NCBI GenBank assembly: GCA_028824415.1
Contig: JAPPDX010000078.1
Span: 1-37,067 of the forward strand
Reading direction: 5' to 3'
DNA: 37,067 bases
Source: a bacterium
Lineage (GTDB): Bacteria > Actinomycetota > Acidimicrobiia > Acidimicrobiales > CATQHL01
Both the position numbers and the translations under genes were made by a program. Under the pieces are notes generated by a model. It was not told the DNA's origin and searched no databases. It saw only the letters and a program-made list of their open reading frames with translations. How positions within the stretch are numbered: the first letter of the stretch is position 1; every line of letters begins with the position of its first letter. Below, in pieces: positions 7,280 to 14,721 of this stretch.

Positions 7280-7440
7280 CTAGCGGGGGTGGTAGTCGCC
7301 GGCGAGTTCGCCGAGATCCAAGATGGCCATGCAGCCGTCCCGGCCGTCGTGCGCGAGGCCGAACACGTCGGCGCCGGCGAGGCGGTCGTGGTTGCGTTGG
7401 TTCCAGTGGCCGTGGAACACGAGGCGGGGTTCGCGTGGCG
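7280..7440 (-). pseudogene. calcineurin-like metallophosphoesterase, C-terminal stump
   Basis: The minus strand reads PREPRLVFHGHWNQRNHD, then DVFGLAHDGRDGCMAILDLG and a stop at 7280. The GHxxxR motif followed by a V.GL-type strand and an ILDL ending is the typical last part of calcineurin-like metallophosphoesterases. The upstream catalytic motifs (GDxHG, GNH) are missing: only low-complexity GC sequence (about 7440-7520) separates this from the next gene. The gene has therefore lost its N-terminal three quarters. Confidence 0.55.
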
Positions 7441-7523
7441 GCCGGCTTGGTGGGCTGGGGCGGGACGGGGAGCGCCGGGCGGGCACAGAAGGGGGTGTCT
7501 GGCCCGCCCGACCGGTGGGGGTT

Positions 7524-8621
7524 TCAACGGCGCAGTTCACAGGCGATCGCGTCGGCGCCATCGCGGGCAATCGCGGTGAGCGTCGCCGCGGGCAGCTCTT
7601 CGAGCGTCTCGCTGACGCCGAGGATCGCGGTCTCGTCGCTGTCGAGTTGTCGCTTGGTCAGCAGCCGCCCGAAGTAGGGGGTCCCGCAGATCCGGCAGCT
7701 CCGGCCGCCCTGGGAGAGGTACACACCGGGGCGGCCCCAAGCGTGGACCCTGATCGGCGCCGCCACGTCACCGGCTCCGATCTCGAATCCGCAGCAGATT
7801 CGTGTCTGGTCGGGCCAGATGAACTCGGTGGGACCGTCGCCGTAGTCCAGGACCATGCGGTACAGGGTCAGTGCGGCGTCGCCGGCCAGATACTGCTCAA
7901 CCAGTTCGGCAGGGGTGAGTTCCACGCGGGCCCGCAGCGGCCCCCATCCGTAGCGGCACACCGCGTAGGGGTCGCCGTCGACGCCGCCGACGGGGGTCCA
8001 GTCGTCCAGGGCGTCCCAGGCCGGGGGGCCCGACGCGATCGCCTCGGCGACCGCCGCCAAGTCGAGCTCGTACAGGTCGCTGTCGGAGCGGAACCGGTCC
8101 CACAGCGTCTGCGGAGCCTTGTCGCGGTCTCCGAACTCGTCGCCGACGTGCACGAAGTCGGCGCAGTCCCGCAGCAGCGCCGCGACGTCGCTGCGCAGGC
8201 CGGCGTTGAGGTGCGCCGCCAACTCGCCGAGGGTCGCGTCGGCGAGCGCTGCCTCGTCGCGCAGCTCGCTCACCGGTCGAGGCCACCCAGCGGCGTTGGT
8301 GTCGGTGAACGGGTCGAACCGGAAGTTCCACCTCGACCACCGCCACCCGTGCCGCCCGAAGCCTCGATCGTCGCGGCTCAGCGCGGCGCCAAGCACGCCG
8401 GGCCGCTGCTCGGCGACGGCCAGCACGGTGCGCTGCTTGCGCTCGTCGTCCTCGTTGTCGTCGCTGTCGACCGCGGCGTCGTCGGGATGCACGAAGTGCC
8501 AAAGGTGACGCAGGCCCTGAGCGAGCCGCTCCTCGGTCTTGGCGCTGAGCGCCAACACCGCCTCCTCCGGCGTAGACACCTCGACGCCAATTGAGCCTGT
8601 CCGGCCATCGATGATCCGCAT
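7524..8621 (-). CDS. hypothetical protein, 365 aa
   Basis: A soluble, acidic 365-residue protein starting MRIIDGRTGSIGVEVSTPEE. The start is supported by a strong GAGAGGAGATCAT ribosome-binding site immediately upstream. Visible features are a negatively charged stretch around residues 50-62 (DSDDNEDDE), an aromatic-rich WRWSRWNFRFDPF segment around 94-106, and a CRICGTPYFGR motif near residue 310. A second Cys pair (ICCGFE) lies about 40 residues upstream, so a metal site is possible. No signal peptide or membrane segment is seen. No family is recognised. It lies upstream of, and on the same strand as, the phosphoesterase remnant and the 160-residue protein, and may have shared an operon with them. 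Confidence 0.6.
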   Translation of the reverse strand: MRIIDGRTGSIGVEVSTPEEAVLALSAKTEERLAQGLRHLWHFVHPDDAAVDSDDNEDDERKQRTVLAVAEQRPGVLGAALSRDDRGFGRHGWRWSRWNFRFDPFTDTNAAGWPRPVSELRDEAALADATLGELAAHLNAGLRSDVAALLRDCADFVHVGDEFGDRDKAPQTLWDRFRSDSDLYELDLAAVAEAIASGPPAWDALDDWTPVGGVDGDPYAVCRYGWGPLRARVELTPAELVEQYLAGDAALTLYRMVLDYGDGPTEFIWPDQTRICCGFEIGAGDVAAPIRVHAWGRPGVYLSQGGRSCRICGTPYFGRLLTKRQLDSDETAILGVSETLEELPAATLTAIARDGADAIACELRR

Positions 8622-9086
8622 GATGATCTCCTCTCGAATTGGGGAACCGGGGCCCGCAAGCTACGAACCCCCACCCCGCCACAAGCGTCCCCCGAACCGT
8701 TCTCGAACCGTCGCGAACACCGCCCGACCCCGCCGACCTCGCGGCGCCCTCCCCCACCCCGCGCGCGGTCCCGAAGGGTCCTCCCATCATGAGGTCGGCG
8801 TGCGCCGCGGCGATCCCGGACCAGACAGCAACCAGAAACCGTCGCTGTCGGCGAATCGCCGACCCAACCCGGCGACACGGCCAGCGTCACCCGTCGGCGT
8901 GTCGCCCTCACCCGGCTCGCGGCGCCAGCCATGGACTGCTGGGTGGACCGTCCGAGTTCTCCCCAGCCGCGCGCTCCGCCGCGGCCTAGACGCGGCGACC
9001 ACGCAACCGCGGAGTCAAACCACGGCGGCCCTCAGCGTGGTGGCGCCCTGGAACCAGAACACGCCCCGGCGCTGGAGAACCGGCGG
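8622..9086. other. intergenic region, probable promoter of the 365-aa gene
   Basis: This 465-nt gap holds the ribosome-binding site and presumably the promoter of the minus-strand gene. It includes a direct repeat of CGAACCGT (near 8693 and 8705) that could be an operator. The remainder is GC-rich and open in several frames, but no frame shows a recognisable protein or start signal. Confidence 0.4.
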
Positions 9087-9863
9087 CTACGACGGGTTGT
9101 AGCTGCCGGGGAATCGCCGGTCGAAGGCGGCGGCGAGTTCAGCCTGACCCTCCGGCGGGGCGGCGATCGTCTGTGCCGCCTCGGCCTCTTCGGAGGTCCC
9201 GCTGGCGGCGGCTTCTTCGTCGAGGCGGGCGCTGCGGAGGAGTTTGTAGATGGTGCTGCGGTGCCAGCGCCCGCCGCGGGGGGTCTCTATTCCCTCCGCG
9301 GTGAGGTGGTCGGCGATCTGCTGGAACGTCTTGCCGGCGGTGCGCAACTCCCCCACGAGGCGACGCGCCTCAGCGGAGTGCTCGACTGGTCGACCAAGGC
9401 GTGTGCCGCCGGCTTGGGCGGCAGCGATTCCGGCACGGGCGCGGGTACTGCGCCAGCGGTGTTCCACCCGGGCGGCTTCGGCGAGCAGCGCCGCGGCAGT
9501 CTCGCCGCTGTCGGAGGGCAGTTCGAAGCCCTCTTCGACCACGACGATCACCCAGCGCTGTCGATAGCTGCGCTCGACCAGGTCGGCCCAGACCCGCACG
9601 CTGTGGCTAACCCGATCCAGTCGGGCGACCACGAGCGCGCCTGCGTCGCCACCGGCGAGATCCACAAGCGCAGCACCCAGCGCGGGCCGCTCGTCAGGAA
9701 CGACTGAGCCGTCGATACGCCTATCGAGTGCGGCCGCGTGTATGCGCCAGCCCCGCTCGGCGACGGCTGCGGCAAGGGTGTCGTACTGCGCCGCGAGCAT
9801 CAGAACGTCTCCGACCAGTTCCTCGCGAGAGGCGCGCGCATAGGCGATGGCGCCGACGCTCAT
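9087..9863 (-). CDS. serine recombinase (resolvase/invertase family)
   Basis: A 258-residue protein from the ATG at 9863 (MSVGAIAYARASREE). The YARAS motif holds the expected catalytic Ser and preceding Arg of resolvase/invertase enzymes. Further blocks are ERPALGAALVDL and VVARLDRVSHS (family consensus LDRLxR), followed by a helical arm around TRARAGIAAAQAGG. A C-terminal helix-turn-helix (FQQIADHLTAEGI, then TPRGGRWHRSTIYKLL) binds DNA. The second Arg of the LDRLxR motif (Arg71 in gamma-delta resolvase) is His here, which may reduce activity. The catalytic domain is N-terminal, unlike IS607 TnpA, where it follows a MerR-like HTH. The gene is divergent from the ParA operon across an AT-rich gap. 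Confidence 0.75.
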   Translation of the reverse strand: MSVGAIAYARASREELVGDVLMLAAQYDTLAAAVAERGWRIHAAALDRRIDGSVVPDERPALGAALVDLAGGDAGALVVARLDRVSHSVRVWADLVERSYRQRWVIVVVEEGFELPSDSGETAAALLAEAARVEHRWRSTRARAGIAAAQAGGTRLGRPVEHSAEARRLVGELRTAGKTFQQIADHLTAEGIETPRGGRWHRSTIYKLLRSARLDEEAAASGTSEEAEAAQTIAAPPEGQAELAAAFDRRFPGSYNPS

Positions 9864-10100
9864 GAGCCGCAATCTAGCGATGCCTCGAGAGGAGGTTGGA
9901 AGTCGTTGATGTTTACTATATATTTGTTTTATCACCAGTCAGCGAGCGCCGCGGCTCCCACGATCGAGCGACTCCGACCGCGCAGGCCATCCAGAGGACG
10001 CGCACGGCGGACACGCACCGCCCGTATCCCTCGCTTCCAACGAGGTAGGTGACGGCCGCTGGGCGGTCGCGCAGCGGGTCAGCGAACCAAGGGAGGACAT
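9864..10100. promoter_or_regulatory. divergent promoter/operator region with nested inverted repeats
   Basis: An AT-rich island at 9907-9934 stands out from the GC-rich surroundings and probably carries the recombinase promoter, and perhaps that of parA. Closer to parA are a hairpin CCTCG-7 nt-CGAGG (10029-10045) and an outer inverted repeat ACCGCCC (10017-10023) / GGGCGGT (10061-10067). ParA partners of the ribbon-helix-helix type usually bind sites just upstream of their operon, so this is the natural place for a centromere/operator. A GGGAGG ribosome-binding site is at 10091-10096. Confidence 0.45.
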
Positions 10101-10976
10101 GTGCCTAGAGTCGTCGCGTTCGTGAGCGCGAAGGGCGGTGTCGGCAAGACGACACTGTGCGCCAACTTCGCGGCTCAGGCGGTGGGGCGTGTGCACCCCG
10201 AGCGCGTGCTGGGCGTCGACCTGGATCCCTCCGGCGACCTGGCGTGGGACCTCGGCTACCGCGGCGAGCCACCCGACGACGAGGGCGCCGCGCTCGCAAA
10301 CGCGCTGTTGCGCGGCGCGACGCCTCCCCCGGCTCCGATCGGGCTCTGCGGTCTGGATGTCCTCGCCGGCGGGCCGCGTCTGCGCTTCGCGACAAACGTC
10401 AAGGCCTCTCTGGCTTCTGACGCCGTCGGCGCGCTCGCCGAGCTTCTGCGGAGTCTCTCCAGCGGCTATGGCCTCGTCGTCGTGGACTGCCCGCCGGGGC
10501 TTGGGGCGATGACCCGCTTGGCGCTCGCCGCCGCTGACGGCGTCGTCATCCCGACCCACGCGGATGACGCGTCGCTCGCTGCGATCGGAGCGCTCGCCCC
10601 GGTCTGGCGGGACATCAGAGCGCACCACAACGCCCGCCTGGCGCTGCTCGGTGTCGTACTGACGCAAGTGCCGAGCAAGTTGCGCCGCCTTGAGGTGCAA
10701 CTGCGCGACGACCTGCGCACCATCGGCGGGAGCCACCTGCGCGTGTTCCGGACCGTCGTTCGCGCCAATCTCGAGGCGGCTTGCGGGGCACGCCGGCTGG
10801 GTCTCACCGCCGACGAGTACGCCCACGGGGCCGCCCAGCACGCCGACGGCACCGACAGCGACGCGCGCATCCGCGCCGCTCGCGCCCTCGCCGACGACTA
10901 CCGGCACCTCACCGGCGAGATCCTCAACCGCCTCCACAGCCACCGCGCCTCGACCGCCGAGGGGGCCCGACCATGA
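10101..10976 (+). CDS. ParA/MinD-family partition ATPase
   Basis: A 291-residue ATPase. The deviant Walker A box KGGVGKTT (residues 11-18) with the signature Lys11 is intact. VLGVDLDPSGDLAWDLG gives the switch I/A' Asp, and LVVVDCPPGLG is the Walker B region. VPSKLRRLEVQL in the C-terminal half matches a typical ParA segment. ParA dimers bind DNA nonspecifically and position plasmids or chromosomal regions with a DNA-binding partner. There is no N-terminal HTH, so autoregulation probably depends on the next gene. The GTG at 10101 is preceded by GGGAGG. The stop overlaps the next start (ATGA). A stand-alone ParA of this length beside a recombinase suggests a mobile or plasmid-derived origin. 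Confidence 0.85.
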   Translation: MPRVVAFVSAKGGVGKTTLCANFAAQAVGRVHPERVLGVDLDPSGDLAWDLGYRGEPPDDEGAALANALLRGATPPPAPIGLCGLDVLAGGPRLRFATNVKASLASDAVGALAELLRSLSSGYGLVVVDCPPGLGAMTRLALAAADGVVIPTHADDASLAAIGALAPVWRDIRAHHNARLALLGVVLTQVPSKLRRLEVQLRDDLRTIGGSHLRVFRTVVRANLEAACGARRLGLTADEYAHGAAQHADGTDSDARIRAARALADDYRHLTGEILNRLHSHRASTAEGARP

Positions 10977-11431
10977 GCGTCCCGCACCGCCCCGGGCCGC
11001 CGCGCATCGACGCCGCCGCGTTCGCGCCGCCGCGCCCCAGCGACCCGCCGACAGCACCACCGCCGGGCTCGTCGCGCAAGAAATCCGTTGTCGTCTTGGT
11101 CGATGTGGACCTGCTTGTGAGGCTCCGGGCGCGTTGCGCCACGTGGCGGCGGTCCCCCAGCGAGGTGATCCTCACCGCCCATCTCGACCTCGCCGAGCGG
11201 CTCGGAGAGGAACTGAGACCAACTGCCGCCGATCAGCGGCGCGTCGCGTTGGGCCTGCCCCAGGCCGCCGCCAGAAGGCGCCTGGGCCCCGGCAAACCGC
11301 TGTCCCTGTGGCTGTCACCGGTGTCGCTCGCCGAACTCGACGCCGCCGCGGCGGCCGCCGACATCACCCGCCGCCGCTACATCACCGCGCTGGTCGAGGC
11401 TCTCCTCGCCCGGGCCGACGAACCGGCATGA
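10973..11431 (+). CDS. ParA partner protein, ribbon-helix-helix-like DNA-binding
   Basis: A 152-residue protein starting within the parA stop (ATGA, 10973-10976). After a disordered Pro-rich tail (residues 1-35), two similar segments follow. The first is SVVVLVDVDLLVRLRARCAT with PSEVILTAHLDLAERL; the second is LSLWLSPVSLAELDAAAAAA with RRRYITALVEALLA. Each has a short strand followed by two helices with the spacing of a ribbon-helix-helix or MetJ/Arc-like fold, so the protein may carry tandem DNA-binding modules. Small RHH proteins encoded directly after ParA (ParG, omega) act as centromere-binding and autorepressor proteins. I infer that role from position and pattern; the sequence match is weak. 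Confidence 0.55.
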   Translation: MSVPHRPGPPRIDAAAFAPPRPSDPPTAPPPGSSRKKSVVVLVDVDLLVRLRARCATWRRSPSEVILTAHLDLAERLGEELRPTAADQRRVALGLPQAAARRRLGPGKPLSLWLSPVSLAELDAAAAAADITRRRYITALVEALLARADEPA

Positions 11432-11523
11432 CCACACGTGACGCCAGCGCCGACGTGGCCGCAGCCCACCGCTTGGACCCAGCAGGCCGGGAGGCGCCCG
11501 GCGTGTCCCAGCAAGGAGCTGCC

Positions 11524-12993
11524 GTGAGCCCTTCGACGGTGCGGCGCATGGCCCCCGACCCGAGCGACGGGGCCAGGGGGGCCGCTGGTGGGCCTGTTGG
11601 GCTGGTGGCGTTCAAGTTCCGGCTGTATCCGTCGCCGGAGGCGGCGCGTCTCCTGGAGCGGTACGCGGCCACGGAGCGCGCGATCTACAACCGGGTCGTG
11701 GAGTACCAGTACGAGTTGCGCGCGCTGCAGCAGCGGCGGCGCCGACACGGCGGCCGCATGGGTTTGCCCCGAGCCGAGTTCGACTACAGCGACATCAACG
11801 CGTGGGCCAAAGCGGAGGCGCCGTGGCTGGGGGGGATCCCCGGAAGCGTGCGCTCCCAGGCCGAGCGGATCGCGTACCGCGCGCTCGTGGACTCCTTGCG
11901 CCTGCCGGGCCGACGACAGGCGAGGTTCCGCCGCCGCGGCGGCGGAACCGATGGGTTCTCCTGGCAGGCGGCGACCGCCTCCGGGGAGGTGCGCAAGATC
12001 AACAAGCGCTGGCACGAGGTGCGCCTGCCCCGAGCCCGCCGCGCGCCGGTGGTGTGGTGCCGGGTGCGCGTGGATACCGGCCGCGAGCCGCCCGCCGCCG
12101 CCTACCGCGCCGGCAAGGTGCTGCGCATCACCCGCGACGCGGCGGGCACGTGGTGGCTCACCATGACCGCGCCGGCGGCCCCTGAGCGGGCCGCGCCGGC
12201 CGGTTCGAGTTGTGGCCTGGACCTGGGCGTGATCCACACGCTGACCCTCGCCGACCACACCGGGCGGGTCCTGCACCTGAAGATGCCCCGACCGCGGTCC
12301 GACGCCAAGGCGCGGCGCCTCGTGGATCTGCAGCGCTCCCAGAGTCGCTCCCGCCTCGCCAACCCGTGCGAACAACCGCCGTGCCCCCACACAACGGGCG
12401 GCAGTTGTTGGCGGACCTCGCGCCGCTACCAGCAGCGCCGCCGGGAGATCGCGGTGCTGCGCCGTAAGGCGCGGCGCCGCGCCCGCAACTGGATCGAGAA
12501 GGTCACCACCCACATCGCCGACCGCTACCGCCTCGTCGGCGTGGAGGACCTGTCGGTGCGCGCCCTCACCGCGTCCGCGGCGGGCACCCTCGCAGCGCCG
12601 GGACGCAACGTCGCCGCCAAACGGAGCCTGAACCGGGGAATCCGCGAACAGCGGTGGGCGACGATCCTGCGCCGCCTCGACGACAAGATCACCGCCCGGG
12701 GCGGACAACTCGTGCGCGTCCCCGCCGCCAACACCTCCCGGCGCTGCCACCGCTGCGGCCACACCGCCGCCGCCAACCGCACCACCCGAGCGCTGTTCTG
12801 CTGCGTGGCGTGTGGCCACCGCGACGGCGCCGACGCCAACGCCGCACAGAACATCCACGACCTCGCCCTGCAAGGGCATCCCCCAGCGCGTGGGGGAACG
12901 GCCACGGCGCCCACAGGCGCCACGCCGGCCGAAACGGACGCCGAGGCCCGCCCCGAGGCGGCCGACGACGCGTCAATCACCCCCGCCGCCTAA
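11524..12993 (+). CDS. tnpB: TnpB, IS605/IS607-type RNA-guided nuclease
   Basis: A 489-residue TnpB from the GTG at 11524, preceded at good spacing by AAGGAG (11513-11518). An in-frame ATG at 11428 overlaps the previous stop and would add 32 residues. The canonical TnpB start (VAFKFRLYPSPEAARLLERY) lies about 28 residues in. All three RuvC acidic residues are present: D233 (GLDLG), E341 (GVEDL) and D437 (DGADANAAQN). The zinc ribbon (C408xxC411...C427xxC430) is intact. Between RuvC-I and RuvC-II an extra Cys-rich insert (PCEQPPCPHTTGGSC) is seen. TnpB uses an RNA from the element's 3' end to cut matching DNA, favouring element retention. No TnpA transposase of the Y1 type is adjacent; the gene instead follows ParA and its partner in one operon. 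Confidence 0.88.
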   Translation: MSPSTVRRMAPDPSDGARGAAGGPVGLVAFKFRLYPSPEAARLLERYAATERAIYNRVVEYQYELRALQQRRRRHGGRMGLPRAEFDYSDINAWAKAEAPWLGGIPGSVRSQAERIAYRALVDSLRLPGRRQARFRRRGGGTDGFSWQAATASGEVRKINKRWHEVRLPRARRAPVVWCRVRVDTGREPPAAAYRAGKVLRITRDAAGTWWLTMTAPAAPERAAPAGSSCGLDLGVIHTLTLADHTGRVLHLKMPRPRSDAKARRLVDLQRSQSRSRLANPCEQPPCPHTTGGSCWRTSRRYQQRRREIAVLRRKARRRARNWIEKVTTHIADRYRLVGVEDLSVRALTASAAGTLAAPGRNVAAKRSLNRGIREQRWATILRRLDDKITARGGQLVRVPAANTSRRCHRCGHTAAANRTTRALFCCVACGHRDGADANAAQNIHDLALQGHPPARGGTATAPTGATPAETDAEARPEAADDASITPAA

Positions 12994-13080
12994 CCACCCG
13001 GCGGCGAGGAACCCGACGACAACCCGAGACACACAACGACGCCGCGCACAGCCGCGGCAGCTGTCTCGGCGACCGTCGGC
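12870..13080 (+). ncRNA. possible omega/reRNA region at the tnpB 3' end
   Basis: TnpB guide RNAs normally derive from the 3' end of tnpB and the adjoining element end. Here the 3' coding end, which encodes a non-conserved tail after the RuvC-III motif, folds into at least two hairpins: CCCCCA-GCGCG-TGGGGG (12880-12896) and GGCGCC-CACA-GGCGCC (12906-12921). The 310 nt from the stop to the structured leader at 13311 contain no gene. The RNA and its guide boundary are inferred only from family knowledge and position; no element end could be fixed. Confidence 0.3.
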
Positions 13081-13310
13081 GAACGCGAGATGTGGGGATT
13101 CGGTTAGCAACTCCCCCACCAACCCCCCTCGCGGGGCCGGACACACCGCCGGCGCCAAGCTCTCCGCGCCGAGGAGGCTCAACGGCGCCGACAGAACCAC
13201 GAGGCGCCGCGCCGGCGCTAGCCGGGGCGCGCCCAATTCGACGGGCGATCCCCTCCTCGGGCGATTGCGGCTCTCAGTGGCCCCCACCGGCGGCGTGTAA
13301 TCTCTCGGTT

Positions 13311-13450
13311 GCCGTTGAACGCCGGAGCCTTGCCGGGCTCCGCGGAAGCGACCTGTTTGCGGGGAGGACCTTTACCGGGGCTCCCTTCGGAGGGTCGCGT
13401 GGGCGTTCAACGGCAATTGAAGTCCGATCCGCCCCGAAGGGAGCCACCCC
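13311..13450 (+). promoter_or_regulatory. structured 5' leader RNA candidate, copy 2
   Basis: Homologous to 3902-4041. A perfect 13-bp outer stem pairs 13311-13323 with 13402-13414. Inside lie a GGAGCC-TTGCCG-GGCTCC hairpin (13324-13341), a GCGACC/GGTCGC stem (13348-13353 with 13393-13398) and a GGGAG/CTCCC hairpin. The 3' end carries an AAGGGAG ribosome-binding site before the GTG at 13451. The leader sits upstream of another secreted RCC1-repeat gene, so the pairing of leader and gene type is conserved within the window. It could be a riboswitch, a protein-binding leader or a translation-control element. Confidence 0.6.
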
Positions 13451-13582
13451 GTGAGCACCACCGAACCTCCCGAGGTCGCCCGCGCTGACAGCCACGCTCG
13501 GCGCCCGACACCCACCGCGGCCACGCCGACCGCGCCCGCCCGCGCATCACTCGCCGCGCGCCTGGACGAGGCCCGGCGATGA
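13451..13582 (+). CDS. 43-aa leader ORF upstream of the RCC1 lipoprotein
   Basis: Starts at a GTG with AAGGGAG upstream and reads MSTTEPPEVARADSHARRPT, ending ARLDEARR. Its stop overlaps the ATG of the lipoprotein gene (ATGA, 13579-13582). The start context and first residues match the N-terminus of the 14-repeat RCC1 protein (MSTADPAEPA...ARRPS) encoded after leader copy 1. It is therefore either a conserved translated leader whose end feeds ribosomes to the next gene, or the detached N-terminus of a once-continuous gene. It has no signal peptide. Confidence 0.5.
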   Translation: MSTTEPPEVARADSHARRPTPTAATPTAPARASLAARLDEARR

Positions 13583-14679
13583 GCGACGACAGCGCCGCTC
13601 CCGGAGACGGGGCGAAGATCGATTTCGAGGCGATGGGCGACTGCCCATCGATGTCGAATGCGCGTCGGCTTCGCCACGTCGTCGTGCTGCTGGTGCTGGT
13701 GCTGTTGGGATCGGCGTGCGGCGGCGAGCCTGAGCCTGAGTCCGGCGCCGAAGCTGGCGCGCAGACCAACGCGTCGCGGGTCGGCTCGGGGTCCGAAGAT
13801 GCGGGCGATCAGGGGCCGAACTCCGACGCCGGGACCTCGCCCAGGGCCACAAGCTCCGAACCACCACCCCCACCCACGACCATCGACGTCGCCTTCAGCC
13901 CTCTCAGCGTCGGCGGGGGCCACTCATGCTGGTTGCCTGGTGACGGCACCATCACCTGCTGGGGCGACAACCGCCACGGCCAGCTCGAGGCGCCCGACGG
14001 CCAGTTCACCGCCGTCAGCGCCGGCGCGGCTCATTCGTGCGGCGTGCGCGGCGACGGCACCGTCACCTGCTGGGGAGGCAACGACGACGGGCAGACCGAT
14101 GCGCCCGACGGCGTGTTCCGCGCCGTCAGCGCCGGCTGGGGCCACTCGTGCGGCGTGCGCGGCGGCGGCACCATCACCTGCTGGGGCGACGGCCGGCAGG
14201 GCAAGCTCGAGGCCCCCGACGGCCAGTTCACCGCCGTCAGCGCCGGCGACCGTTTCTCCTGTGGGCTGCGCACCGACGGCACCGTCACCTGCTGGGGAGG
14301 CAGCGGGTTCTGGGGGCCGCCTACTCCGCCCGACGGCGTCTTCACCGCCATCAGCGCCGGCACAGAGCATTTCTGCGGGGTGCGCGGCGACGGCACCATC
14401 ACCTGCTGGGGCCACGACTCCTCCGCGAAGACTCGTGCGCCCGACGGCGCATTCACCGCCGTCAGCGCCGGCGACAACCATTCCTGCGGGGTGCGCTCAG
14501 ATGACACCATCACCTGCTGGGGCGGCTACATGGGCAGAAGGACTGTCGCACCCGACGGACAGTTCACCGCCGTCAGCGCCGGCGACGACTATTCCTGCGG
14601 GGTGCGCCCCGATGGCACCATTGCGTGCTGGGGCGAAAACATCAACTACCGGAACGCCGATACGCCCGGGCAAGGCTAA
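13579..14679 (+). CDS. lipoprotein with a 7-repeat RCC1-type propeller
   Basis: A 366-residue protein. Residues about 30-52 form a signal segment (RHVVVLLVLVLLGSACGG) with a lipobox-like Cys, so it is probably lipid-anchored outside the membrane. An acidic, Ser/Pro-rich linker follows to about residue 97. Exactly seven units of the type F.AVSAG..HSCGVRGDGTITCWG then fit one complete seven-bladed propeller, with two Cys per blade. The start ATG overlaps the stop of the 43-aa ORF, indicating translational coupling under the structured leader. The next gene begins 42 nt downstream and may be co-transcribed. Function: probably extracellular binding; unknown partner. Confidence 0.8.
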   Translation: MSDDSAAPGDGAKIDFEAMGDCPSMSNARRLRHVVVLLVLVLLGSACGGEPEPESGAEAGAQTNASRVGSGSEDAGDQGPNSDAGTSPRATSSEPPPPPTTIDVAFSPLSVGGGHSCWLPGDGTITCWGDNRHGQLEAPDGQFTAVSAGAAHSCGVRGDGTVTCWGGNDDGQTDAPDGVFRAVSAGWGHSCGVRGGGTITCWGDGRQGKLEAPDGQFTAVSAGDRFSCGLRTDGTVTCWGGSGFWGPPTPPDGVFTAISAGTEHFCGVRGDGTITCWGHDSSAKTRAPDGAFTAVSAGDNHSCGVRSDDTITCWGGYMGRRTVAPDGQFTAVSAGDDYSCGVRPDGTIACWGENINYRNADTPGQG

Positions 14680-14721
14680 AGCACCCACAGCGCCAACCAG
14701 ACCCATCGGAGAGCAGCGACG

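Noticed and set aside
11377-12879. 500-codon open frame on the minus strand over tnpB
   Set aside because: Tnp B has all motifs on the plus strand; the antisense frame has no recognisable domain.
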